From NCBI GenBank assembly GCA_963706685.1, contig CAVPMY010000010.1, forward strand, positions 144,299 through 208,298: a stretch of 64,000 nt of DNA, written 5' to 3'. Below, in pieces: positions 30,334 through 38,564 of the stretch. Positions within the stretch are counted from its first letter, which is position 1, and every line of letters begins with the position of its first letter. The notes below the pieces were generated by a model, which was not told the origin of the DNA, did no database searches, and was given only the letters and a program-made list of their open reading frames with translations. The position numbers were made by a program, and so were the translations under genes. This DNA comes from CADEEN01 sp963706685. Lineage in GTDB: Bacteria; Pseudomonadota; Gammaproteobacteria; Burkholderiales; Burkholderiaceae_C.

Positions 30334-30648
30334 TCAGGGCAAGCTGATGCCGCCGCGATGCAATTGCGCGCGCAGGCGGTCGATCTGGTCGATCAGTTCC
30401 AGCATCGCGCCGACGCTCTGCAGGTTGGCCTCGAAGTCACGCTGCAGGCGGCGGATGCGGCGCACGCGGGCCAGCTCTTCCCCGCCGAAGCGCCACTCGG
30501 GTTGTGCCGCCGCCGGCGCCAGCAGGCCTTCGTCGACCAGCAGGCGGACGAAGTCGGCCTCGGTGCCGCAGGCCGCGGCAAACACATCGAGTTCGAGCAG
30601 GTTGTCGTCGCTCAGGCAGACGCCGACAGCGATGGACGTTGTGTTCAT
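30334..30648 (-). CDS. cbpM: CbpM-like modulator of CbpA
   Basis: A 104-residue protein of the CbpM/MerR-like modulator family, which binds the J domain of CbpA and blocks its stimulation of DnaK. It shows the family layout: a short beta N-terminus (MNTTSIAVGVCLSDDNLLEL), a winged-helix-like centre (FVRLLVDEGLLAP, WRFGGEELARVRRIRRLQRD) and a C-terminal helix (ANLQSVGAMLELIDQIDRLR). ATG at 30648 overlaps the stop of cbpA by four bases, the standard cbpAM order. Not a DNA-binding regulator by family knowledge. Confidence 0.85.
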   Translation of the reverse strand: MNTTSIAVGVCLSDDNLLELDVFAAACGTEADFVRLLVDEGLLAPAAAQPEWRFGGEELARVRRIRRLQRDFEANLQSVGAMLELIDQIDRLRAQLHRGGISLP

Positions 30649-31613
30649 GGCTTGGCTCCCGGCGCGGCGCGCGGGTCGAAGGCCAGGTCCTGGGCCATCT
30701 GGCGGTACGCGGCGCGCGCTTTGTCGTCGTCGGCCGGCGGCAGCACCACCTCCAGCACGACGTAGATGTGGCCCGCGGTGCTGCCGGGGATGCCTCGGCC
30801 GCGCAGGCGCAGCTTGCGGCCGGTCTGCGAGCCGGCAGGCACCGTCATCTCCACCGCGCCGTCGGGCGTCGGTACGTTGACCGTGGCGCCGAGCGCGGCT
30901 TCCCATGGCGCCACGCGCAGCGTGTAGTAGAGGTCACGCCCATCGACACGCCACAGCGGGTGCGGCGCGAACTCAACCTCCAGGTACAGATCGCCGGGCG
31001 GCCCATCGCCGAAGCCGGTGGAACCTTGCCCGGCCAGGCGGATCTGCTGCCCGGCGCGGATGCCCTTGGGAATGCCGATCTCCAACGTTCGCTCCTGCAA
31101 CGTCACGTTGCCGGCCGCATCCATCACCGGGCTGTGCAGCGTGATCTGGCGCGTGCCGCCGCGAAAGCTGTCTTCCAGCGCCACGACGATCTTGGCGTGG
31201 TGGTCCTGCCCTCGGCTGGCGTGAAGGTCGTCGAAACCTTGGCCCGGCCGAGCCCGCGCGCCGCCGCGCCTTGCGGCGCCGAACAGGGCCTCGAAGAAGG
31301 CGCTGTGGTCGGCGCCGTCGCCGAAGCCGGCGGGCCCGCCGCTGAACTCGAAGCCGCTGTCCCAGCCCGGTGGCGGCTGGAACTCCTGGCCACCTCGTGC
31401 GCCCTGGCCGACGTGGTCGTAGGCGGCGCGTTTTTCCTTGTCGCGCAAGACCTCGTAGGCCTCGTTGAGTTCCTGCATGCGCGCCTGTGCATCGGAGGCC
31501 TTGCTGATGTCCGGATGGTGCTTGCGCGCCAGACGGCGAAACGCCTTCTTGATCTCGTCGTCGCTGGCGCTGCGCTCGACGCCGAGCACCTGGTAGTAAT
31601 CCTTGAACTCCAT
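30645..31613 (-). CDS. cbpA: Curved-DNA-binding DnaJ-family co-chaperone CbpA
   Basis: A 322-residue class II J-domain protein. The J domain (residues 1-70) has the HPD motif in RKHHPDISKAS. A Gly/Phe-rich linker (GWDSGFEFSGGPAGFGDGAD) follows, then two C-terminal beta domains (KIVVALEDSFRGGTRQITL, LYLEVEFAPHPLWRVDGRDL). There are no CxxCxGxG zinc repeats, so it is CbpA rather than DnaJ. It stimulates DnaK and in some bacteria binds nucleoid DNA in stationary phase. It is coupled to cbpM and on the same strand as the acetyl-CoA synthetase operon, adding a stress-chaperone theme with the accessory groEL. Confidence 0.93.
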   Translation of the reverse strand: MEFKDYYQVLGVERSASDDEIKKAFRRLARKHHPDISKASDAQARMQELNEAYEVLRDKEKRAAYDHVGQGARGGQEFQPPPGWDSGFEFSGGPAGFGDGADHSAFFEALFGAARRGGARARPGQGFDDLHASRGQDHHAKIVVALEDSFRGGTRQITLHSPVMDAAGNVTLQERTLEIGIPKGIRAGQQIRLAGQGSTGFGDGPPGDLYLEVEFAPHPLWRVDGRDLYYTLRVAPWEAALGATVNVPTPDGAVEMTVPAGSQTGRKLRLRGRGIPGSTAGHIYVVLEVVLPPADDDKARAAYRQMAQDLAFDPRAAPGAKP

Positions 31614-31712
31614 CGCGGCTATTGTCGCCCGGTCAGCGCATCACCGCGACTGATCGCCGTCGCTCGGCGGCGAGGACACGGTGCGTTTGGCCGGCGCTTC
31701 ATGCTGCTTGAC

Positions 31713-31729
31713 CTGCCCGGCACGGGCAG
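31713..31729 (-). terminator. Possible terminator hairpin
   Basis: A perfect CTGCCCG/CGGGCAG inverted repeat with a three-base loop, starting 2 bases after the stop of the host-attachment-type gene on the minus strand. No T-run follows on that strand, so intrinsic termination would be weak. Confidence 0.4.
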
Positions 31730-31731
31730 TT

Positions 31732-32187
31732 TCATCGCCTCGTGCCGGCAGCGAGTCGCTCGGCCAGTTCACGCTCGTCGAGTGCCGTGTAGTCGGCATC
31801 GACGGTGCGCAAGATGGCCTTGGTGGCCTGCGCCCCGAGGTGGGCCTTCAGGCGGCCGAGGAAGGGGCTGCTGGCGACCAGGATCAGGCCGGCGCAGCGT
31901 TGCGTTGCGACGCCTTCGTCCAACAGGCGCGCCACCTCACGCGCGAAGCGATCGTGCTCGCGCTCGCGCGGATCGGTGCGCGGCGCGTACGTGTTGCCCG
32001 CCGGCCCGGGGCTGCCGCCCTCGGCATGGCCGGGCCGATCGCCGCCCAGCGCCACGCCCTTTTGCCGGCTGGCCGTGTGCACCAGATCGGCCACATGCTC
32101 ATAACGGTGCCGCGACCCGGCCTGCACGTCGCTGTCTTCGAGCACGCGTGCACGCGCCGCGTTGGCCACCACCCACCAGTTCTTCAT
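31732..32187 (-). CDS. Host-attachment (baeRF-like) family protein
   Basis: A 151-residue protein matching the short family annotated as required for attachment to host cells (COG5622). The N-terminus WWVVANAARARVLEDSD, a central GDRPGHAEGGSPGP, an EREHDRFAREVARLLDEG helix and LILVASSPFLGRLKAHLG are the typical blocks. The fold is related to eRF1 domains, so a ribosome- or RNA-related role is as likely as attachment. ATG at 32187 is chosen because homology begins there; upstream sequence is not conserved-looking. It is separated from cbpA by 118 bases and a hairpin follows its stop. Confidence 0.82.
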   Translation of the reverse strand: MKNWWVVANAARARVLEDSDVQAGSRHRYEHVADLVHTASRQKGVALGGDRPGHAEGGSPGPAGNTYAPRTDPREREHDRFAREVARLLDEGVATQRCAGLILVASSPFLGRLKAHLGAQATKAILRTVDADYTALDERELAERLAAGTRR

Positions 32188-32371
32188 TTCAGCCTCGTCC
32201 TCCTGTTGCTCGACGTTGTGCTGCCACGGCCTCGAGCAGGCGCCGCGGCGCAGTTGCCATGGTGGAGGCGCCGCCATCTTCGGGCGCGGTTGTTCTCCAA
32301 ACCATTGCGTCCGATCAACGCGGCGCCGGCTTTGTCATTGCTGGCCAAGTACCCACACGCACACGACGTGT

Positions 32372-32385
32372 TTGAGCCGGCTCAT
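32372..32385. promoter_or_regulatory. Crp/Fnr-type box, TTGAGCCGGCTCAT
   Basis: A near-perfect dyad (TTGAGCCGGCTCA) 89 bases before the ACP-ligase-PlsC ATG at 32475 and 184 bases from the divergent gene at 32187. Its core matches the sites at 21419, 21965 and 36332. Confidence 0.45.
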
Positions 32386-32474
32386 TGCCGATGACCGCGT
32401 TTCGGCAGATAAGCGGACATTCGCGAAATCACTCCATGCCATCGCAATGGAAGCACCTCGACCAGGACGGCGGC

Positions 32475-35331
32475 ATGACTTCACCGCACGACCATGACGC
32501 TGCGATGGAGCCCGCGCCTGCTGGTGTTGTGGACGCACGGGCCTTGCAGGCGTTGATCGACCACACGCTGCGCGAGCTGCACGCCGATGCGCCCGGGTTG
32601 CCGAGCGTGACACTGGCCAGCACGCTCGACGGCGACCTCGGCCTCGACAGCCTGGCCCGGACCGAGCTGCTGCTGCGCATCGAGCATGCTTTTGCCGTTC
32701 GCCTGCCCGACGACACGCTGCAGCGCGCCGAAACCGTGGCCGATCTGCTGGCCGCGGCGCAGCATGCCGAGCGCAGTGCCCAGCCGGCCGCTCGCCCAGC
32801 CGCGCCGGTGCCTGTCGGCCGCAGCGACGCCGTTGCGGACAGCGATGCCCCCGCCAACGCCCAAACCCTGCTCGACGCGCTCGAGTGGCATCTGACTGCC
32901 CATGGCGGGCGCAACCACCTGACCTGCCTGGACGGCGACGCCGAGCAGCCTCTCAGCTACCGCCAGCTCGCCGACGCCGGCGCCGCGGTGGCCGCCGGCC
33001 TGCAGCGCGCCGGCGTCGCAGCCGCGCCACTGCGTGGCCATCATGCTGCCGACCTCGCCCGAGTACTTCAGCACCTACCTCGGCATCCTGCGCGCAGGTG
33101 CGATTCCGGTGCCGATCTATCCGCCGGCGCGCGCTTCGCAGCTCGAGGACCATGTGCTGCGCCACAGCCGGCATCCTCGACAACGCGCGCGCCACGCTGC
33201 TCGTCACCGTGCCCGAGGCGATGGTGGTGGCGCGCCTGCTGCAGGCCCGCGTCGCCGGCCTGCGTCACGTCGTCACGCCGCAGCAACTGGCCGCGCGCGG
33301 CGGCGTGCCGGACGCCGGTCGAGGTGCATGGCGACGACATCGCCTTCATCCAGTACACCTCGGGCAGCACCGGCAACCCCAAGGGCGTGGCACTGACGCA
33401 TGCCAACCTGCTGGCCAACATCCGCGCCATGGCGCAGGCGGGCGCAGGCGACGCCGCGCGATGTCTTCGTCAGCTGGCTGCCGCTGTACCACGACATGGG
33501 CCTGATCGGCGCCTGGCTCGGCGCGCTGTACGTCGGCTATGCGCTGGTGGTGATGTCGCCGCTGGCCTTTCTGGCACGGCCGCGAGCGCTGGCTGCAGGC
33601 CATCGACCGCTAGCGCGGCACCCTGTCGGCGGCGCCGAACTTCGCCTTCGAGCTGTGCGTCAAGCGCATCGACGATGCGGCGCTGGCCGGGCTCGACCTC
33701 GAGCTGCTGGCGTGTGGTCTTCAACGGTGCCGAGGCCGTCAGCCCCGACACCGTGCAGCGCTTCGACGCAGCGCTTCGCGGCTTGCGGCCTGAAGCCCGG
33801 CACCGTGACACCGGTCTACGGACTGGCCGAAGCCTGCCGTCGGCCTGCTGTTCCCGCCGCTCGGCCGCGCGCTGCGCATCGACCGCATCCAGCGCGAACC
33901 TTTCGAGCGCGAGCGACGCGCGCGCTGCCGGCGGCTGCCGACGATGCGCTGGCGCTGCGCTTCGTCGCCTGCGGCGCGCCGTTGCCGGGCCATGAGATCC
34001 GCATTGCTCGACGAAGCGGGGCGCGAGGTCGGCGAGCGCGTCGAGGGCCGACTCGAATTCCGCGGCCCATCGGCCACGCACGGCTACTTCCGCAACCCCG
34101 ACCAGACCGCGCAGCTGATCCATGACGGCTGGCTCGACAGCGGCGACCGCGCCTACCGCGCCGACGGCGACGTCTATCATCACCGGTCGCGTCAAGGACA
34201 TCGTCATCCGCGGCGGGCGCAACCTCTATCCGCAGGAGATCGAGGAAGCGGTCGGCGCGCGTCGACGGCGTGCGCAAGGGCTGCGTGGCGGTGTTCGGCA
34301 GCGCCGACCCGGCCAGCGGCACCGAGCGCCTGGTGGTGCTGGCCGAGACCCAGCCGGCCGACCGCGGCGGCGCAGGCGCCGGCTGCGCGAGGCGGTCTCG
34401 CGCGCCGTGCTCGACGCGATCGGCGAGCCGCCGGACGAGAGTCGTGCTGGTGCCGCCGCACAGCGTGCTCAAGACGTCGAGCGGCAAGGTGCGGCGCTCG
34501 GCCTGCCGCGCCGCCTATCGAGGCCGGCCGCATCGGCGCAGGCGGCGCCGACGGCGCGCCGACAGGCGCTGCGTCTGGCCTTCGGCGCGCTGGCAGCGCG
34601 CCTGCGGCAGTCGCCGTTGGCGCTGGCCGCGCGCTGTTCGGCGTCTGTCGCCGCGCTTGCTGTTCTGGCTGCTGGCCGCATTGGCGTGGCCGATCACGGC
34701 CGTCATGGCCAACCCGAGTCCGGCGTGGCGCGCCAACTCGGCGGCGCTGGCGCGGCTGCTGGCTGCGCCTGAGCCGCACGCCGCTGAGCGTGCGCGGACT
34801 CGAGCGGCTGCCCGGACAGCGCCCTGCGTGCTGGTCTGCAACCACGGCAGCTACGTCGACGGCATGCTGCTGGTCGCCGCCCTGCCGCGACCCTTCGGCT
34901 TCGTTGCCAAGGGCGAATTGCAGCAGTCAGTTCATCGCTGCGCTGGTTCCTGCAACGGCTGGGCGCCGAGTTCGTCGATCGCGTCGATGCCGAGCGCGGC
35001 GTGCGCGATGCCGCCCGCCTGGCCGAGGCCGTTTCGCGCGGGCGCTCGCTGCTCTTCTTCCCGGAAGGCACGTTCGTCGCCCGGCACCCGCCTGCTGCCC
35101 TTCCACCTCGGCGCCTTCCTCACCGCCGTGCGTGCCCGTGTGCCGCTGGTGCCGGTGGCGTTGCGCGGCAACCGCGAGTTGCTGCCCGATGGCTGCTGGT
35201 GGCCGCGGCGTGCCCACGTCGAGCTCGAGATCTGCGAGCCGCTGATGCCTATTGAAGATGACAGCGACGCCTTCAGTTGTGCGCTGAGCCTGCGCGGTGC
35301 GGCGCAGCGTGCGATCGCACTGCGTCTGTGA
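32475..35331 (+). CDS. ACP-adenylate ligase-PlsC fusion, heavily frameshifted
   Basis: A three-domain acyl-processing enzyme of about 940 residues after frame repair. Residues 1-95 are a carrier domain with the pantetheine serine in DLGLDSLARTEL. Next is a fatty-acyl-AMP ligase: IMLPTSPEYFSTYLGILRAG, QYTSGSTGNPKGVALTHANL, LPLYHDMGLIG, VFNGAEAVSPDTVQRFDA, ITGRVKDIVIRGGRNLYPQE and HSVLKTSSGKVRRSAC. Last is a membrane-linked acyltransferase with CNHGSYVDG and FFPEGTF. About two dozen frame changes lie between 33016 and 35085, nearly all fitted by one extra base, and there is an in-frame TAG at 33611. Likely role: activate a fatty acid, load the carrier and transfer it to a lysolipid. ATG 32475 is preferred over 32436. 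Confidence 0.78.
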
Positions 35332-35346
35332 CCGCGGCACGCGATC

Positions 35347-36324
35347 ATGAACAGCTACCCGCCGCATGTGCGCACCATCGAAGGCACGGCCAGCTGGCGC
35401 AGCCGCATGCTCGGCACGTTGCTGCGCGTGGCCCTGCGCGAGCCGCTCGACCCCGATGCCGACGTCGCCGCGCTGCGCCGGCGCTACGAAGCGCTCGACG
35501 CACGCTACTTCGCGCCTGATCGCAGCGTCGTGCGCCGGGCTGTGGACTGCAACGGCGTCAGCTGCGAATGGGTCAGCGTGCCCGGATCGCGGCCCGAGCG
35601 CACGCTGTTCTATTTGCACGGCGGCTCGTTCGCCTTCCGCTTCCCGAATGCGCACGCCGCGTTCGCGGCCAGACTGTGCCGGCGCCTCGGCGCGCGAGCG
35701 CTGATTCCCGACTACCGGCTGGCGCCCGAGCATCCGTATCCGGCAGCACCCGACGATTGCCTGGCCGCCTACCGCTGGGTCCGGGCCAACGCCAGCGACA
35801 GCCGCGGTGTCGTCTTCCTCGGCGACTCGGCGGGCGGCAACCTCGCCCTGGTGACGCTGCATCGCACGCTGCGCGCCGCTGAGCCGCTGCCGGCCTGCGC
35901 CGTGCTGCTGTCGCCGGCGGTCGATTGCACGCTGGAAAGCCGCAGCATCGTCGACAACGAAGGCCTCGATCCGATGCTCAACCTGCCCAACCTGCTGGTG
36001 CTGCGCCGCCGCTACGTGCCGTTGCCGGACATGTACACGCACCCGGACGTCTCGCCGCTGTTTGCCGACTTCGCCGGCTTCCCGCCCCTGTTCCTGCAGG
36101 CCGGCAGCTCCGAGATCCTGCGCGACGAAGCAGTGCGCACGGCGCAGCGCGCACACGAGGCCGGTGTCGATGTCGAACTCGAGCTGTGGCCGCAAACGCC
36201 GCACGCGTTCCAGATGGCGTCGTTCCTGCCCGAGGCGGCGCAGGCGATGGGCCGCATCGTGCGCTTCGTTCTCGCGCGCACCGGCTGGCGCGAGGGCGTG
36301 TCGGTTGCGGCGACGCGAGAGTGA
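35347..36324 (+). CDS. Alpha/beta hydrolase, hormone-sensitive-lipase type
   Basis: A 325-residue esterase/lipase of the HSL (family IV) group. The oxyanion motif is FYLHGGSFAFR, the nucleophile elbow FLGDSAGGNLAL, the catalytic acid region GSSEILRDEAVR and the histidine PQTPHAFQM. No signal peptide is present, so it acts in the cytosol, probably on short acyl esters. ATG at 35347 is 15 bases after the stop of the ACP-ligase-PlsC gene, so the two form an operon. Paired with an acyltransferase it could recycle acyl groups or trim its product. Unlike its upstream neighbour, it is free of frameshifts. Confidence 0.9.
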   Translation: MNSYPPHVRTIEGTASWRSRMLGTLLRVALREPLDPDADVAALRRRYEALDARYFAPDRSVVRRAVDCNGVSCEWVSVPGSRPERTLFYLHGGSFAFRFPNAHAAFAARLCRRLGARALIPDYRLAPEHPYPAAPDDCLAAYRWVRANASDSRGVVFLGDSAGGNLALVTLHRTLRAAEPLPACAVLLSPAVDCTLESRSIVDNEGLDPMLNLPNLLVLRRRYVPLPDMYTHPDVSPLFADFAGFPPLFLQAGSSEILRDEAVRTAQRAHEAGVDVELELWPQTPHAFQMASFLPEAAQAMGRIVRFVLARTGWREGVSVAATRE

Positions 36325-36331
36325 GAGCCCG

Positions 36332-36345
36332 TTGCGCCGGCGCAA
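36332..36345. promoter_or_regulatory. Perfect dyad TTGCGCCGGCGCAA
   Basis: A perfect 14-base palindrome 129 bases before the CarS-like gene. It has Crp/Fnr spacing but TTGCG half-sites. A second, more canonical box follows with centres exactly 40 bases apart (36338.5 and 36378.5). Confidence 0.5.
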
Positions 36346-36371
36346 TCGCGCTGGGTGCGGGTCGGCGTAGA

Positions 36372-36385
36372 TTGATTTGTTTCAA
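36372..36385. promoter_or_regulatory. Crp/Fnr-type box, TTGATTTGTTTCAA
   Basis: One mismatch from TTGAT-N4-ATCAA and the same half-sites as the nirS box at 57620. It lies 89 bases before the CarS-like ATG at 36475. Confidence 0.65.
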
Positions 36386-36474
36386 TGCCGCCGACCGACA
36401 CCGTAGGCCGTCCATGCAATGCCATTCCGCGGGTCGCTGCACGCTGAAGGTCGTCGTCAGCGCAGCAGTGCTCG

Positions 36475-36966
36475 ATGAACGACCTGTGGCTCGGCGTGAG
36501 TCTGTTGTTGCTGCTCGCCGCCGCGAACAGCGCGCCGATTGCCGCCAAGCTGGTCTTCGGCAGGCGCTGGTCGGCGCCGCTGGATGGCGGGCTGCACTTT
36601 GTCGACGGCCGGCCGCTGCTCGGCCCGTCGAAGACCTTTCGCGGCTTCGTTGCGGCGGTGATGACCAGCGCGGTGCTGGCGGCGCTGCTGGACCTGCCGG
36701 TCAGTTGGGGCGCGCTGATCGGTGCGATGGCGATGCTCGGCGACGCCATGTCGAGTTTTGCCAAGCGGCGCCTGGGCATCGCGTCGAGCGGCCGGGCCAC
36801 GGGCCTCGACCAGATCCCCGAAGCCCTGTTGCCGCTGCTCGCGGTGCACAGTGCCTTCGATCTGTCGTGGCTGCAGATCGTGCTGATCACGCTCGCCTTC
36901 TTCCTGCTCGAGATGCCGATGGCGCGGCTGTTCTTCCACCTCGGCCTGCGCGATCGGCCGTATTGA
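36475..36966 (+). CDS. CDP-archaeol synthase (CarS)-like membrane protein
   Basis: A 163-residue integral membrane protein with four or five helices. It matches the CarS/DUF46 branch of CTP-dependent cytidylyltransferases: LLGPSKTFRGFVAA, a central GAMAMLGDAMSSFAKRRLG and a GLDQIPEALLPLL segment that carry the acidic metal-binding residues. Archaeal members activate archaeol with CTP; bacterial homologues of this short type are mostly untested and may activate another lipid alcohol or acid. It differs from bacterial CdsA, which is longer. Two Crp/Fnr-type boxes precede it. Near it are a PlsC-type acyltransferase, a lipase-like hydrolase and a PAP2 phosphatase, which suggests conditional lipid remodelling. 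Confidence 0.82.
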   Translation: MNDLWLGVSLLLLLAAANSAPIAAKLVFGRRWSAPLDGGLHFVDGRPLLGPSKTFRGFVAAVMTSAVLAALLDLPVSWGALIGAMAMLGDAMSSFAKRRLGIASSGRATGLDQIPEALLPLLAVHSAFDLSWLQIVLITLAFFLLEMPMARLFFHLGLRDRPY

Positions 36967-37044
36967 GTGCCGCGGCCGCTCGGCCCTGGTGCGCGCTGAC
37001 CTTCAACTGTCGTCTGCAATTTCTTCAACTCACCCGGAGTCATC

Positions 37045-37434
37045 ATGCGAATCGCCCACGTCGTTGCCCTGTCCGCCGCGCTGATCACTTTGCCGTCGGC
37101 TGCTCAGCAGACCAGCAGCCTTGCCGGCAAGTGGAGCGGCGTCATGACGACGCAAAAAGGCGTCGAGGTCGGTGTGGAACTCGCGCTGACCGAGGCCGGT
37201 GGCACCTGGCACATGAGCATCCGCGGCGGCATGGGCCGGCAGAACCCGTGCCTCCGCCGCGACTTTCCCGTCGCCGTGAAGTCCCAGTCGGCCACTGAAT
37301 TGACGATGCACATCAATGGTGCCAGCGTCCTGCGCGGTTGCATCGATGCGACCGCCACGTTGACATCGACAGACGGCAAGCACCTCGAGGGCACGCTCGA
37401 TGACGGTCGCAGCGTCAAGTTGACTCGCCGCTGA
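37045..37434 (+). CDS. Small secreted protein of unknown function
   Basis: A 129-residue protein with a signal peptide (MRIAHVVALSAALITLPSAA) and a mature beta-rich domain of about 110 residues (LAGKWSGVMTTQKGVEVGVE, LEGTLDDGRSVKLTRR). The alternating pattern and the GKWSG start recall small lipocalin-like or META-type folds, but I cannot assign a family. Two cysteines (NPCLRRD, RGCIDAT) could form a disulfide. GGAG lies seven bases before ATG 37045. The last 20 bases overlap the 3' end of the convergent phosphoesterase gene. Confidence 0.7.
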   Translation: MRIAHVVALSAALITLPSAAQQTSSLAGKWSGVMTTQKGVEVGVELALTEAGGTWHMSIRGGMGRQNPCLRRDFPVAVKSQSATELTMHINGASVLRGCIDATATLTSTDGKHLEGTLDDGRSVKLTRR

Positions 37435-38392
37435 CGCAACGCAGTCGGTGCAGCGTGACCTCGGGCAGGCAATTGAGCCGCACGTCGACGATCGATGCGC
37501 CGCAGCCCACCGACGTGTAGCCGGCCATGCCGTGGTAGTGCCACGCCCCCCGCGCATAGGCCCGCGGGGCGTCGGAGTCGGTCAGGATGGGCACGCCGCC
37601 GGGCAGGCAGATCTGGCCGCCGTGCGTGTGGCCGGCGAGCATGAGGCCGAAGTCGGCGTGCGCAGCATGGCGGTACGGCTCCGGCGTGTGCGAAAGCAGG
37701 ATCGTGCAGGCGTCATGCGTCACGCCGGCCAGGGCCTGCTGGAAGTTGTGGGTGCGAAAGTAATGCGCATCGTCGATGCCGGCCAGCACCAGGGCCTGTC
37801 CATCACGCTCGATGCGCACCGATTCGTTGAGCAGCACACGAATGCCCAGCGCTTCCATGCCCGGCACCATGCGGATCGTGTCGTGGTTGCCGAGCACGGC
37901 AACGACGCCCTCCCCCAGATGCGGCCGCAGGCGGGCAAGTGCATCGAGTGCGGGCTGGTAGGGCCCGAAAGTGCGGAAACGAAAGTCGCCCGTCAGCACG
38001 CAGAAGTCGTGCGCCAGGCCTTGCACGCGCTCGATCAGGCGCTCGGCATGCGCCGCGCTCATGTCCAGGTGCAGATCGCTCAGGTGCAGCAGCGTGTAGC
38101 CGGCAAAGGCCGGCGGCAGCCGCGCCAGGGCCACCTCGTTGTGCCGCTGCCGGATGTCCAGCGCATTGCGCCGGCCGCGGCCGTGCACACCGGCCAGCGT
38201 CAGCGCGAGGCGTATCAGGGCGTGTACCGAGATCCAGTTCTCGAGATGAAAGAAGTGCGTGCCGCGGCGAAAGACATGGGCTTCGTGTTCACCTTCGAGG
38301 CCGAGCCGCTGGCGCAGGTGGGTGCGGCCGATGCGCGTCTCGAGCACGGCCAGTTCACGCTGCTCGGTGGGGCTGCAATCGGCGAGTTTCAT
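37415..38392 (-). CDS. Calcineurin-type metallophosphoesterase
   Basis: A 325-residue phosphoesterase with the complete dimetal site: LHLSDLHLD, LTGDFRF, LGNHDTIRM, LLSHTPE and AGHTHGGQICLPG. The N-terminal 95 residues are basic and hydrophobic and may anchor or occlude the enzyme, as in YkuE/YaeI-type proteins that act on lipid-linked or periplasmic phosphoesters. GDFR has replaced the usual GD(L/I)V but keeps the metal Asp. ATG at 38392. It is convergent with the small secreted protein (20-base overlap) and divergent from the phasin-like gene. Substrate unknown. Confidence 0.88.
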   Translation of the reverse strand: MKLADCSPTEQRELAVLETRIGRTHLRQRLGLEGEHEAHVFRRGTHFFHLENWISVHALIRLALTLAGVHGRGRRNALDIRQRHNEVALARLPPAFAGYTLLHLSDLHLDMSAAHAERLIERVQGLAHDFCVLTGDFRFRTFGPYQPALDALARLRPHLGEGVVAVLGNHDTIRMVPGMEALGIRVLLNESVRIERDGQALVLAGIDDAHYFRTHNFQQALAGVTHDACTILLSHTPEPYRHAAHADFGLMLAGHTHGGQICLPGGVPILTDSDAPRAYARGAWHYHGMAGYTSVGCGASIVDVRLNCLPEVTLHRLRCVSGEST

Positions 38393-38469
38393 CAGGCGGC
38401 AATGGTGCCTGCTGCGCAGCGCCGATGGGACAACAGCCGGCGATGGTTACGCGTTCGCGAGGCCCTGAC

Positions 38470-38483
38470 TTGCGCTGGATCAC
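38470..38483. promoter_or_regulatory. Weak Crp/Fnr-type site, TTGCGCTGGATCAC
   Basis: A partial dyad (TTGCG-N4-ATCAC) 81 bases before the phasin-like gene. It is the weakest of the series and is listed for its position between divergent genes. Confidence 0.25.
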
Positions 38484-38564
38484 CATTGGCTGCCGGCAAC
38501 GGCCGACACTGGCCGATTCGCGACACTGCGCGAACACATTGAGTCGAGTCGAAAGGAGCTGCAC

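Noticed and set aside
33000..35100. Programmed +1 frameshifting in the ligase gene
   Set aside because: About two dozen sites in one gene, with no shared slippery sequence and none in neighbouring genes, cannot be programmed events. Sequence error fits better.
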